Notes: generated by a model from the sequence alone, not told the origin. Numbered from the stretch's first letter, positions 26,398 to 35,078 are shown. The stretch: DNA of 64,000 bases from Phenylobacterium glaciei (GCF_016772415.1 NZ_JAGSGD010000001.1:1054001-1118000); one strand, 5' to 3'. Numbers and translations are program-made.

Positions 26398-27303
26398 ATG
26401 AAACGCGCCATCTCCCACCTGTCATGGCTGGAATCGGAGGCCATCCACATCCTGCGCGAAGCGGTCGCCGAAGCCAGCAACCCCGTCATGTTGTTCTCTG
26501 CGGGCAAGGACTCGACCGTGATGGCGCACCTGGCGATGCGCGCCTTCTATCCGTCCAAGCCGCCGTTCCCACTGCTGCATGTGGACTCGACCTGGGATTT
26601 CAGGTCGCTGATCGCGTTCCGTGACGACTTCGCCGCCAAGCATGGCTTCGAGCTCATCGCCCATTCAAATGAGGAAGGGCGCGCGGCGGGCATCAATCCC
26701 TTCGACCATGGGGACCGCTATACCCTGATCATGCGGACTGAGCCGCTCAAGACCGCCCTCGACCTTGGCGGCTACGACATTATCTTCGGCGGAGCCCGTC
26801 GCGATGAGGAGAAGTCGCGTGCCAAGGAACGCATCATGTCGGTTCGCGGCGCGGGCCACGCCTGGGAGCCGCGCCAGCAGCGACCAGAGCTCTGGCGGCT
26901 CTACAATACCCGCTTGGGCAAGGATCAGACGGCCCGGGTCTTTCCGCTCTCCAACTGGACCGAGACGGATATCTGGGCCTACGCGATGCTCCACAAGATT
27001 GAACTGGCGCCGCTGTACTACGCCGCGCCACGGCCGGTCGTTCAACGCGGCGGGGCCTTCGTCGTGGTCGACGAGGAGAGCCGCATGCGGTTCCAGCCCG
27101 GCGACGAAATCCAGACCAGGACCGTGCGCTTCCGGACGCTCGGCTGCTGGCCGGTCACCGGTGCGGTTGAGTCTGAAGCGACCGATCTCGCCGCGGTCGT
27201 CGATGAAACTCTGCGGGCGTCGTCCTCCGAGCGGCAGGGGCGGATCAGCGACGGGGAGGATGGCGGCTCGCTCGAACAGAAAAAGCGAGAGGGCTATTTC
27301 TGA
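26398..27303 (+). CDS. cysD: Sulfate adenylyltransferase small subunit, CysD-like
   Basis: A 301-residue PP-loop protein of the CysD/PAPS-reductase superfamily. Seen: VMLFSAGKDSTVMAHLA (PP-loop SxGKDS) near residue 37, LLHVDSTWDF, then IIFGGARRDEEKSRAKER near 125, FPLSNWTETDIWAYA near 180, and a C-terminal LEQKKREGYF exactly as in CysD. CysD transfers AMP to sulfate to form APS, but needs the GTPase CysN, and no cysN (or cysNC) is present in this window. It begins 3 bp after dabA and is followed 3 bp later by the DUF6671 gene. Either a distant CysN serves it or this CysD copy has a new role with DabAB. Confidence 0.92.
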   Translation: MKRAISHLSWLESEAIHILREAVAEASNPVMLFSAGKDSTVMAHLAMRAFYPSKPPFPLLHVDSTWDFRSLIAFRDDFAAKHGFELIAHSNEEGRAAGINPFDHGDRYTLIMRTEPLKTALDLGGYDIIFGGARRDEEKSRAKERIMSVRGAGHAWEPRQQRPELWRLYNTRLGKDQTARVFPLSNWTETDIWAYAMLHKIELAPLYYAAPRPVVQRGGAFVVVDEESRMRFQPGDEIQTRTVRFRTLGCWPVTGAVESEATDLAAVVDETLRASSSERQGRISDGEDGGSLEQKKREGYF

Positions 27304-27305
27304 AC

Positions 27306-28172
27306 ATGACAGCTGACGATCGTCCCTACAAAGACACGATCGCCGTGCTCGCTACGATGCACGACAAGGAGCGCGTGGTCGCGCCAGTCCTAAAGGAAGG
27401 GCTGGGGTTGCGGGTCGCTCTGGCGCTCGGCCTGAATACAGACCGGTTCGGCACATTCAGCCGTGATGTCGAGCGGACCGGCTCCCAACTTGATGCGGCC
27501 AGGGCCAAGATCGCCGCGGGGTTCGAGTACGCGCCCTATGCTCGAGTGGGTATCGCCAGCGAAGGCAGCTTTGGCCCGCACCCCTATATCCCCTTCCTTG
27601 CTTTGGGCCGCGAGCTGGTCCTGCTGATCGATCGTGAGCGCGGCCTCGAACTGACGGGCCACTTTGCGAGCCTCGAGACCAACTATGGCCATGCGGTCGT
27701 CTCGGACATGGAAACAGCGGTCGCTTTTGCTGAACGGTCTAGATTTCCCGAACATGGGTTGATCGTCATGGGCTGTGTCGACGAGAAGCCCGCGCCTGAT
27801 CTCGCCCTGTTCAAGGACGTCATCGACCACGCTGCTCTGGAAATAGCTGTTGGCCAGGTCGTCGCCACATGCGGCGCGGCCTTCGTCGAGGCGGATATGC
27901 GCGCCCACCGCAATCCAACGCGGATGCGCGCGATCGAGCGCGCGGCAAGCGACCTGGTTCGCCGGTTTCGCAGTGAATGCCCTGCCTGCAAACACCCCGG
28001 ATTTGATGTCACCGAACGCATTACGGGTCTGCCTTGCGAATGGTGCGGGGAGCCGACGCATGTGATCCGCGCGGAGGTCTTGACCTGCCAGGCTTGCGAC
28101 TACCGACAGGAGCGCCAGGCGACTTGCGCCACGACGGCGGACCCGGGGCGCTGCGAGAGCTGCAATCCTTGA
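27306..28172 (+). CDS. DUF6671 family protein with C-terminal zinc ribbon
   Basis: A 288-residue protein resembling the family DUF6671, whose function is not known. Seen: an N-terminal domain beginning IAVLATMHDKERVVAPVLKE, with ARVGIASEGSFGPHPYIPF and LALGRELVLLIDRERGLEL; an AHRNPTRMRAIERAASDLVRR helix (Asn/Arg/Glu); and about eight paired cysteines from residue 223 onward (CPACKHPGF, LPCEWCGEP, LTCQACDYRQER, CATTADPGRCESC), forming zinc-ribbon-like knuckles. It follows cysD by 3 bp, so it belongs to the dab operon. A role as adaptor, or in handling a small carboxylate or sulfonate, can be imagined but nothing in the sequence proves it. Confidence 0.8.
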   Translation: MTADDRPYKDTIAVLATMHDKERVVAPVLKEGLGLRVALALGLNTDRFGTFSRDVERTGSQLDAARAKIAAGFEYAPYARVGIASEGSFGPHPYIPFLALGRELVLLIDRERGLELTGHFASLETNYGHAVVSDMETAVAFAERSRFPEHGLIVMGCVDEKPAPDLALFKDVIDHAALEIAVGQVVATCGAAFVEADMRAHRNPTRMRAIERAASDLVRRFRSECPACKHPGFDVTERITGLPCEWCGEPTHVIRAEVLTCQACDYRQERQATCATTADPGRCESCNP

Positions 28173-28510
28173 CCTTGAAGCGGAGCCTAAGCGGGACGGT
28201 CGACCTTCGGGTCAAATATCACCTTGCGGTCAGCGGTGAGCGGGTTCTGGCGAATTCCCAACCGATCAAGACTTGCTTCAATTTTTCACCCGACCACACG
28301 GAAACTCATGCAGCTTCGGGGCGGCTCCCTGCCTATGGGCGTGGAGATAATCTGGTGACTGCTTAGGTCCGCTTCGGGTCGATTCTCACCGTCGGGTTCT
28401 GGGCCGAAACTCTCCGTCGCGGCCGTGGCCCGGCAGGTTTGAACGGCAAGTTTCCGGCGGCGTCTTAACTTCCGCTGTTGGCGCTACGCGGACTTCAGAT
28501 CGCGTCAGCA
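28173..28510. other. Gap after the dab operon
   Basis: This 338-bp interval separates convergent genes and holds nothing I can support as a gene. It is the likeliest left edge of the recombinase-bearing region that runs to the tRNA at 35.1 kb, but no attachment-site duplicate was recognised. Confidence 0.4.
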
Positions 28511-29404
28511 TCAGTTTTCATTAAGGCCGAAATCCCGTGTGTGGAGGCGCCGTTTCCACAGAGCCTCAATATGCTCAACCTCGGGCCTCAGCAGATCTGG
28601 TGATGTGCGCTGAAGGATGCTGAACCGCAGATCCGAGGGCTGGCTAGCCTTAAGCCCAGCATTGCCGCCATGACCGCTGTCGCTATAGCTCATCCAGCGC
28701 CCAAGGAGGTTCTCGTGCCCTGCCGCGGAACCCACATACCCGCTCCGGCGGCGGACATCGAAGACGTAGTAGACGCCTCGCCATTCGGCCAGTTTGGCCC
28801 GCCAGCTGGCGGGGATGACCCGCAACTGATCCCAGGTCAGCACCAGCTCGTCAGCCGGCGGCATGGACGTCACAAATTGGCTTTCCAGGGTAATCGCGCT
28901 AACCGGCAGCCGATTGCGCTCCGCTCGCCGAAACCATGAGCGCTCAGGCGCCGGCCAATCTATCGTGAGCTTCCCCCCCCAAGCGCGCCAAGTGTCCAGA
29001 GGCTCCAGGTCCATCGCAACGAGGTCCGTCCCCGCCTCCAGGCCCTTGACGCCCATGGTGGCCAGCTCCTGGAGATCAGGGCGAGCCCAGAATTCCGGAC
29101 CTGGTATGAGTGAAGTGCCGTTGACCGCAAAGAGGCCTGCAAAGACGGCCGAGCCGGCCTCCAGGCCCGCGAAGGCCGCCACGTGTCGTGCTCGGCTGAT
29201 CGCGCGGACAGCCATGCCATCCTGGAGGCTTTGGTAGAGGTGGAAGAGATCCGGGCGCTCCGAAATGAGCGACGGCAAGACCCGGCGGACTGCGGCCTCG
29301 CGGGGCCTGTGCCGAAGTACAACGACTGAGCCGGGATCCATTCCAGAGCTGGAAAGGAGGAAATTCAACTCCAACCCAGCCGCCGCCTGATCCCCCTCGT
29401 ACAT
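28511..29404 (-). CDS. GIY-YIG nuclease-domain protein
   Basis: A 297-residue protein with a C-terminal GIY-YIG nuclease domain of about 95 residues: RGVYYVFDVRRRSGYVGSA carries the GVY...YVG pair, followed by the Arg of LLGRWMSYSDSG, the metal-binding Glu in RPEVEHIEALWKRRL, and the late Asn in FGLNEN. The first ~200 residues form a separate alpha/beta domain (GSVVVLRHRPREAAVRRVLP, PERSWFRRAERNRLPV) seen together with GIY-YIG in island genes. Bases 29405-29451 separate it from a divergent XRE regulator, so it is probably tightly repressed. DNA cleavage is expected from the fold; anti-phage defence or homing is inference. The start ATG lacks a clear Shine-Dalgarno. Confidence 0.8.
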   Translation of the reverse strand: MYEGDQAAAGLELNFLLSSSGMDPGSVVVLRHRPREAAVRRVLPSLISERPDLFHLYQSLQDGMAVRAISRARHVAAFAGLEAGSAVFAGLFAVNGTSLIPGPEFWARPDLQELATMGVKGLEAGTDLVAMDLEPLDTWRAWGGKLTIDWPAPERSWFRRAERNRLPVSAITLESQFVTSMPPADELVLTWDQLRVIPASWRAKLAEWRGVYYVFDVRRRSGYVGSAAGHENLLGRWMSYSDSGHGGNAGLKASQPSDLRFSILQRTSPDLLRPEVEHIEALWKRRLHTRDFGLNEN

Positions 29405-29451
29405 GGTATAACTGATAAACTCGGCTTCAAGCGCCAGTCAACGCTCTGCCC

Positions 29452-29703
29452 ATGGATATGCGGAGGCTGGTGGGGCGTAACTTGCGCCGATTTCGCGCTG
29501 CGGCGGGTCTTACCCAGGAACAGTTGTCCGCGCGTACTGGGTTTCCGCAACAGCACATAAGCGAGATCGAGCGGGGGCATGGAAACCCGACGGTTCTGAC
29601 GCTCTATGAGATTGGCCTCGCACTCGGCGTAACCCCGGTTGATCTGGTGAGCCCCGACCAAGAGGCCGAGCGTGAATCGCCACCAGCAGTGAGGAAATTT
29701 TGA
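29452..29703 (+). CDS. XRE-family transcriptional regulator
   Basis: An 83-residue Cro/C1-type helix-turn-helix protein: NLRRFRAAAGLTQEQLSART, then GFPQQHISEIERGHGNPTV, then LYEIGLALGVTPVDLV, with a charged tail. It is divergent from the GIY-YIG nuclease gene with only 47 bp between start codons, the arrangement of a controller protein with its nuclease. Compare C proteins of restriction-modification loci, which are of similar size; here no cognate methylase is directly beside it, although a methyltransferase gene lies 0.7 kb away. Confidence 0.87.
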   Translation: MDMRRLVGRNLRRFRAAAGLTQEQLSARTGFPQQHISEIERGHGNPTVLTLYEIGLALGVTPVDLVSPDQEAERESPPAVRKF

Positions 29704-29973
29704 ACGCCTAGGGCGGATGCCGTCTTAGACTATTTCTAGCTGAGCAGGGCTGGTCCGGAGTGGCGCGAACGGGGGCTGCAGTCGGTGACCCTGTCCCACA
29801 AAGTCGTGGAGAGGGCACCTGGGACGCCGCACGGGTCAAGCTGCCACTGAGCCTGGCTAGCTCGCTTCACGCCCAAGGTGGAATAGGATCGGGCTCGCTT
29901 CCCGGGCCCGGATTTCAGACGGCCGGCTCGACTTGAGCAGCCCGTGGCGTTGAAGGCGCCACGGGCCGTAACC

Positions 29974-30444
29974 TCACCGAACTTTTCGGCGCCGGGAGGC
30001 CTCAAGGGCCTTATCTGTGGCTTTGCTCTCGTCCTCGGTTTGAACCTTTTGGTAGAGGTGTGATTTCCCTCTCCGATCCAGGATCTTCTGGGCGCCGTAG
30101 ATGATGCCCGCCAAGACTTCATCACTGGCATCAAACAGGGGCACGGGCGGCTCAGTCTCCAGGCCAAAATTTTTAATCAGGCTGAAGACCTGCTTTGCGG
30201 CAGGGACGTTTCCCTTGGCTCCAGAGTTCGCGAGCCCTTTGAAGATAAGGTCGAGAACGGTGAGGTTCACTAGTTTCCCGTTTTCGACAACAGTGACCAC
30301 CCTATCCAGGTGTTCCTGCATGCGTTGCTTGAAACCTTTGCGGCCTCGAGGTCTGCCGCTGGGGTTTCCGGATTGTAGCGGCTTGTAGCGGCTATGGACG
30401 GGCGGGTTGCCGTAGCCGACAGGCTGATCAGTTGGTTGGGACAT
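29974..30444 (-). CDS. DUF5681-domain protein
   Basis: A 156-residue protein whose N terminus, SRYKPLQSGNPSGRPRGRKG followed by FKQRMQEHLDRVV, is the DUF5681 signature (a basic GNPxGRPxG stretch that looks DNA-binding); the rest is helical with a charged tail. The ATG at 30444 is preferred to a TTG at 30453, although an AGGAG lies 3 bp before the TTG and 12 bp before the ATG. It overlaps the methyltransferase gene by 17 bp and is co-transcribed with it. DUF5681 genes often follow ParB-methylase fusions in alphaproteobacterial islands and near phage terminases. The 270-bp gap 29704-29973 downstream holds no gene. Confidence 0.82.
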   Translation of the reverse strand: MSQPTDQPVGYGNPPVHSRYKPLQSGNPSGRPRGRKGFKQRMQEHLDRVVTVVENGKLVNLTVLDLIFKGLANSGAKGNVPAAKQVFSLIKNFGLETEPPVPLFDASDEVLAGIIYGAQKILDRRGKSHLYQKVQTEDESKATDKALEASRRRKVR

Positions 30445-31885
30445 TGTCTTCAAGAGCTCCTTCGCGGGATGTTGCTAGTTCATCGAAAGTCTCCCCCGTG
30501 GCCCCGAGCACCGCGGGCTTTCCGGTGTAGGCCTGCCAGCGGCGGCAAATAACGTCACAGAACCAAGGGTCCAGTTCGAGGAGACGGGCGCGCCGGCCAG
30601 TTTTCTGGGCGGCGATGAGGGTCGTCCCGGATCCCCCGAAGGGGTCCAGGACGATCTCATTTCGTGCGCTGACGTCTTTGATGGCGTCAGCAACCATGGC
30701 GACGGGCTTGCAGGTGCTGTGGAGCGCAAGTGTCGCGTCCCGGCCACGCCCGAAGGCGTTCATGCCCGGGTATTCCCAAACGTTCGAGCGCCAGCGGCCC
30801 GTCTCGCCTAAGCCGAAATTGTTTCGGTGCGGAGCTGTACCAACTTTGAAGACACCGATCAGTTCGTGGCGACTTCGGTAGAATGTTCCCATCCCGGCGT
30901 TGGACTTCGCCCAGACGATCAAGTTCTTCTGCTCGGAGTAGACCGCAGCGGCGGCCGCAACCAAGGTCGGGTAGCCCTTCCAATCCATGCACTGAAAATG
31001 GATGGCGCCATCCAAGCTATAAGCGGCCGCGGCGGCCATGGCCTTACGAAGGAATTCTTGGAATTCTTCGTCGCTGAGTTCCCCAGCCGCCGCTACGAAT
31101 TCACGGCGCTTGATCTTCCCATGGCCCCCTACGTAGCCGTCGATGGGAGTGTTGTAGGGAGGATCCGCGAACACCATTCGGGCGCGCTCGTCGCCCATGA
31201 GCATCTCGTAGCTTGAGACGTCACAGGCATCTCCGCAGTGCAGCTTGTGGACTCCCAACAGGAAGACGTCACCGGAGCGGGTGACGATTGGGCCCTGGCC
31301 TTCAGGGATGCGGTTGTCTTGTTCGTCCTTCGGCGCCGGCTTGTGTTCGAGAAGGCTGTCCAGTTCTGCCCCATCAAAGCCCGTTAGCTCGAGAGGAGTG
31401 TTGAGCTGTAGATTCTCGAGGGATTGAAGCTCAGCCGGGAGCAAATCCTCATGCCAACCAGACTCCATGGCGAGCTTGTTGGCCGCTAGTCGGTAGACAC
31501 GGATTTCAGCAGGGCTGAGATGCGCAATGCGGATAACCGGGATCTTTGCAAGTCCGAGCTCTTGCGCGATTTCAAACCGACATTGCCCATCGATGATAGT
31601 GTTGTCGGGATCGACCGTGATGGCGTCTACAAAGCCACGGCTCAGGATAGAGGCGCGCATCTTCGCGCGCTTTTTGGCGGAGTGTGTGTGTGGGTTGCCC
31701 GGATAGAGCTTAAGCAATCCCGTCTCGACGAGATCGATCTTGAGATCCAGGCTCTCGGGAAGCAGCGACGCAGCCAAGGACTGACTAGAGTCCTTCCGAC
31801 GCGCGGCATCGCCAGCGCGACGCGCATTTCGAATCTGAGGCACACCAATTTCCAGTTTCGGTGGGCTTGGTCTTCCGATCCACAA
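30428..31885 (-). CDS. ParB-domain / DNA methyltransferase fusion
   Basis: A 485-residue fusion. Residues ~46-180 are a ParB/Srx-like domain (LVETGLLKLYPGNPHTHSA, then IIDGQCRFEIAQELGLAKIP). Residues ~200-470 are an amino-methyltransferase of the beta order: catalytic DPPY at 241-244 (FADPPYNTPI) comes before the AdoMet motif DPFGGSGTTLIAA near residue 416, the CcrM-like arrangement implying N6-adenine (or N4-cytosine) methylation. Target sequence is unknown. Start is TTG at 31885 and is not secure. It overlaps the DUF5681 gene. Such fusions are typical of phages and integrative islands, where they may alter host or phage marks; no restriction enzyme is coupled to it. Confidence 0.88.
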   Translation of the reverse strand: MWIGRPSPPKLEIGVPQIRNARRAGDAARRKDSSQSLAASLLPESLDLKIDLVETGLLKLYPGNPHTHSAKKRAKMRASILSRGFVDAITVDPDNTIIDGQCRFEIAQELGLAKIPVIRIAHLSPAEIRVYRLAANKLAMESGWHEDLLPAELQSLENLQLNTPLELTGFDGAELDSLLEHKPAPKDEQDNRIPEGQGPIVTRSGDVFLLGVHKLHCGDACDVSSYEMLMGDERARMVFADPPYNTPIDGYVGGHGKIKRREFVAAAGELSDEEFQEFLRKAMAAAAAYSLDGAIHFQCMDWKGYPTLVAAAAAVYSEQKNLIVWAKSNAGMGTFYRSRHELIGVFKVGTAPHRNNFGLGETGRWRSNVWEYPGMNAFGRGRDATLALHSTCKPVAMVADAIKDVSARNEIVLDPFGGSGTTLIAAQKTGRRARLLELDPWFCDVICRRWQAYTGKPAVLGATGETFDELATSREGALEDNVPTN

Positions 31886-32177
31886 TTGGAACGGAGACCC
31901 CTCAGATTCTGTGCCCGTGGTTCAAACGAAGATGAGCGGACCGCGGTCAATCTGTAAAGCGGAATAGTCGGGCGGACCGATCTTTCTAACCATCTATCCG
32001 CGGTCACAGAACGGAGGCCGAAGGCTGTAAAGCGGGGATAAGCACTGGACTTCAGTCGCGACCAGAGCGCTCATCACCTTGAAGCTACAGGCAAAAGATC
32101 GCGCGACGAATATGCCCGGGTACTCCGGGCTCGCGGCAGTGCCGGGACCATCCCCGCCCGGAAAGCGAGATTCTGAC

Positions 32178-32642
32178 ATGACCAAATTTACTAGGATTCA
32201 GGCCCAGCTACTCACCCAAGCCGCGGCGACGGAAGGCTTTATCCCTCCCGCAGATACGGCACAGACGACGATCACCTCCCTCATCCGACGGGGCATGCTG
32301 ATCTCCTTGCCGGGAGCAGACGGGCCAAGCCGTTTGATCATCACTCAGGCGGCCCGCGCCGCGATTGGAGGCGCCGCGGCGCAATCAGCCAACGCGGACG
32401 CTGACGAGCCAGCTACTGTGCCCATAGTAAAGGCCCAGACTAAGACTGACTTGGTTGTCACGCTGCTTTCACGCCCTGAAGGCGTGACCATAGAGGACCT
32501 CATGCGGGCGACCGGATGGCAGGCCCACTCAGTCCGGGGGGCAATCTCCGGATCGATCAAAAGCGGGAGGGGCCTCGACGTCGTCTCGCAGAAAATCGAT
32601 GGCCAGCGTGTCTACCGTGTCCTCGTGGACGCCACGACGTGA
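32178..32642 (+). CDS. DUF3489-domain protein
   Basis: A 154-residue protein with two small winged-helix-like parts: an N-terminal segment (TRIQAQLLTQAAATEGFIPP) and a C-terminal DUF3489 domain (KTDLVVTLLSRPEGVTIEDL, then MRATGWQAHSVRGAISGSIK), joined by an Ala-rich linker. The ATG at 32178 gives a start typical of the family; a longer ORF reading from 32079 is rejected. GTGA overlap with the next gene marks it as the first gene of a three-gene recombinase module found in many alphaproteobacteria. It probably binds DNA with the recombinase. Confidence 0.83.
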   Translation: MTKFTRIQAQLLTQAAATEGFIPPADTAQTTITSLIRRGMLISLPGADGPSRLIITQAARAAIGGAAAQSANADADEPATVPIVKAQTKTDLVVTLLSRPEGVTIEDLMRATGWQAHSVRGAISGSIKSGRGLDVVSQKIDGQRVYRVLVDATT

Positions 32643-33055
32643 CCAATCCCCTTGCGATAACTGAAGAGGTTCGGGCGCTGGAGCACCTGGACCTCGATGG
32701 CCTCAGGCACGCCTGGCGCCGCCGCTATGGCGCGCCGCCAAAGCTCCGCTCAGTGGACCTCCTGGCCAGGCTGCTGGCTTGGCGCATCCAAGCTGAAGCT
32801 TTCGGCGGGCTGGATGCCGAGACCCGCCGCAATCTTCGGCGCGCGTCGGCTTCGCCGCGAGACCGGCAACTGTCTGCCGGCTCGCTGATAGTGCGCGAAT
32901 GGCAAGGCCGACGGCATGAGGTGACCGTGGGCGAGTGCGCCTACCAGTATGAGGGCCAGACCTACCAAAGTCTCTCGGCCGTCGCCCAGGCCATCACCGG
33001 GGTTAAGTGGAACGGGCCCCGGTTCTTTGGCCTGCGGGCGGGAAGCCCCACCTGA
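32639..33055 (+). CDS. DUF2924-domain protein
   Basis: A 138-residue basic DUF2924 protein, starting with GTG at 32639, which overlaps the previous stop (GTGA). The motif block includes LRHAWRRRYGAPPKLRSVDL, then LARLLAWRIQAEAFGGL, VREWQGRRHEVTV, and the final AITGVKWNGPRFFGLR, all characteristic. It ends by overlapping the recombinase start as TGATG. DUF2924 proteins nearly always sit just before a large serine recombinase and are supposed to be recombination helper proteins. There is no experimental support for this in sequence. Confidence 0.87.
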   Translation: MTNPLAITEEVRALEHLDLDGLRHAWRRRYGAPPKLRSVDLLARLLAWRIQAEAFGGLDAETRRNLRRASASPRDRQLSAGSLIVREWQGRRHEVTVGECAYQYEGQTYQSLSAVAQAITGVKWNGPRFFGLRAGSPT

Positions 33056-34686
33056 TGGTCAAGACGCTGCGATGCGCCATCTACACTCGAAAATCTTCCG
33101 AGGAAGGCCTGGAGCAGGGCTTCAATTCCCTCCATGCTCAGCGTGAGGCGTGCGAGGCCTATGTGCTCTCGCAGGCCGGCGAAGGCTGGCTTCCCATCAA
33201 GACCAACTATGACGACGGCGGCTTCTCGGGCGGCTCGATTGATCGGCCGGGCCTGAAGGCTTTGTTGGCCGACATCGAGGCCGGCAGGATCGACGTGGTG
33301 GTGGTCTATAAGGTTGATAGGCTGACCCGGTCGCTGACCGACTTTGCCAAGATCGTCGACCGTTTCGACGCCAAAAGCGTCTCGTTCGTCTCGGTGACCC
33401 AGGCCTTCAACACCACGAGCAGCATGGGCAGGCTGACCCTCAATGTGCTGCTGTCTTTCGCTCAGTTCGAGCGTGAGGTCACGGGGGAGCGGATCAGGGA
33501 CAAAATCGCCGCATCCAAGGCCAAGGGGATGTGGATGGGGGGCATGCTGACGTTGGGCTATGACGCCGCCGAGCGGACCCTGAAAATCAACCAGCCAGAG
33601 GCCACAATCGTTCGGCAGATATTCGAACGCTACCTTGAACTCGGATCGGTGAATACTCTGGCACGGGAGCTTGAGCAGCAGGGTGTCCGGTCAAAGGCCT
33701 GGGTTTCATTGGAAGGCAAGCCGATGGGCGGTCGAGCCATCAGCCGCGGCTCGCTATTTCACCTGCTGCGCAACCGCCTCTATCGCGGTGAGATCGTTCA
33801 CAAGGACAAGGTATTCCCCGGCCTTCATCCCCCGATCGTGCCTGCCGAACTGTTCGACGCGGTGGGCGCGATGCTGGACCAGAACCACCGCCAGCATCGC
33901 GAGCGGCCGACGCGCGCTGGGACGTCCGTACTCACCGGCCGGATCTTTGACGCGTCCGGCCAGCCCATGAGCCCCAGCTTTGGCTATGGCCGGCATGGTG
34001 GGCGCTATCGATACTACATCTCGATGCCACTTCAGCTCGGGAAGACCAAGCCCTCCGACGAGGTGATCCGCCGAGTCTCGGCGCCTGCCGTCGAGAGCTA
34101 CCTTGTCGCTCAGCTCGGCCGGTTAATGGCGCGCGATGATGTCACGCCCGTGGATCTGAAATCCCTGATCCGGCGGGTCGAACTTCGAGCCACCGAGACC
34201 CACCTCGTCCTCGATGCCGATCAGCTGTTCGTTGGGCAGCATCCGGCGCTTGCGCAGCAGGCCTTGGAGCGGCTGCTGCAGCCGGACGAGCAACTGCTCT
34301 CTGAGCCCGGCTTCCCAAACTCCTTCCGTCTTGTTCTCGCTCAGCGGCTGCAACTGCGGGGGGGCCGGACGTGGATCAACGGATCGCAGGGTGCCGCACC
34401 TGCCCAGTCAAGTCTGGGTCTTGTGAACGGCTTGAAGGCGGCGCACGCAGAACTTGCCAGCCTAAAGGCCTCGCCATTGACCGCTAAGGACCAATTGATC
34501 GAGGCCGCGGCGCCAGCGAATCTGCACCAGCGCCAACTCAGCCGGCTGGCCTTTCTGGCCCCAGATCTTCAGCAGAGGATTCTGTGCGGCGCCCAGCCCG
34601 AGCGGCTCAACCTGCGCATCATTCTGAAGTCCAGGGTCCCGCTCGCATGGGCCGATCAGCGTGCTTGGTTTGAGTCGTACCGATAG
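33055..34686 (+). CDS. Large serine recombinase
   Basis: A 543-residue serine recombinase. The N-terminal resolvase domain shows CAIYTRKSSEEGLEQGFNSL with the nucleophile serine in RKSSEEG, then YKVDRLTRSLTDF and SFAQFEREVTGERIRDKI. The middle is the Recombinase domain (PMGGRAISRGSLFHLLRNRL, YRGEIVHKDKVFPGLHPPIV), but the zinc-ribbon cysteines of phage integrases of this class are absent. The start ATG overlaps DUF2924's TGA. It would integrate, excise or invert the element around it; the direct neighbourhood of TTCCCTG repeats and of a tRNA gene at 35.1 kb is compatible with an element end. Whether it is active cannot be told. Confidence 0.92.
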   Translation: MVKTLRCAIYTRKSSEEGLEQGFNSLHAQREACEAYVLSQAGEGWLPIKTNYDDGGFSGGSIDRPGLKALLADIEAGRIDVVVVYKVDRLTRSLTDFAKIVDRFDAKSVSFVSVTQAFNTTSSMGRLTLNVLLSFAQFEREVTGERIRDKIAASKAKGMWMGGMLTLGYDAAERTLKINQPEATIVRQIFERYLELGSVNTLARELEQQGVRSKAWVSLEGKPMGGRAISRGSLFHLLRNRLYRGEIVHKDKVFPGLHPPIVPAELFDAVGAMLDQNHRQHRERPTRAGTSVLTGRIFDASGQPMSPSFGYGRHGGRYRYYISMPLQLGKTKPSDEVIRRVSAPAVESYLVAQLGRLMARDDVTPVDLKSLIRRVELRATETHLVLDADQLFVGQHPALAQQALERLLQPDEQLLSEPGFPNSFRLVLAQRLQLRGGRTWINGSQGAAPAQSSLGLVNGLKAAHAELASLKASPLTAKDQLIEAAAPANLHQRQLSRLAFLAPDLQQRILCGAQPERLNLRIILKSRVPLAWADQRAWFESYR

Positions 34687-34730
34687 CGGTAGAGAGGGTC
34701 TTCTCAGTCCTGAAGCGCAACTGGTAAGGT

Positions 34731-34909
34731 CCCTGATCCTGAGAACTAAATTCCCTGATCAGGTCGCTTCGAATTCCCTGCCCGATTTTATGGTCGCAAA
34801 GCGCCCACGCGGAATATCCCCACGCAAACAGCCACTTGCCGTAGGTTTGCCATATCGGGCTTCGCCACCACCCGTGAGACTCCCTGTTAATTTCCCTGTT
34901 AGCAGGGAA
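34731..34909. repeat. TTCCCTG repeat cluster between recombinase and tRNA
   Basis: In the 392-bp gap 34687-35078 the motif (T)TCCCTG occurs at 34751-34757, 34774-34780, 34881-34886 and 34892-34898, with a CCCTG at 34731 and an inverted CAGGGAA at 34903-34909; the last two form a CCCTG-TTAG-CAGGG hairpin. No gene is seen. They may be recombinase sites or a structure at the end of the mobile region. Confidence 0.65.
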
Positions 34910-35078
34910 ACCGTCGCGCTTTTTGAGGCCCGGAGACGAGGCCTCGAATTGCGGCCAATTTGGCCTAGTGCCGGCTCCGAAACTCGCTCGCCCGTGACGG
35001 ATTGAGGCCTGAATAGCTGGGGGAATTCAAACGACAGGGGACTGCTCCGTCCGAAAGAGACTGGTAGCGGAGACTGTC

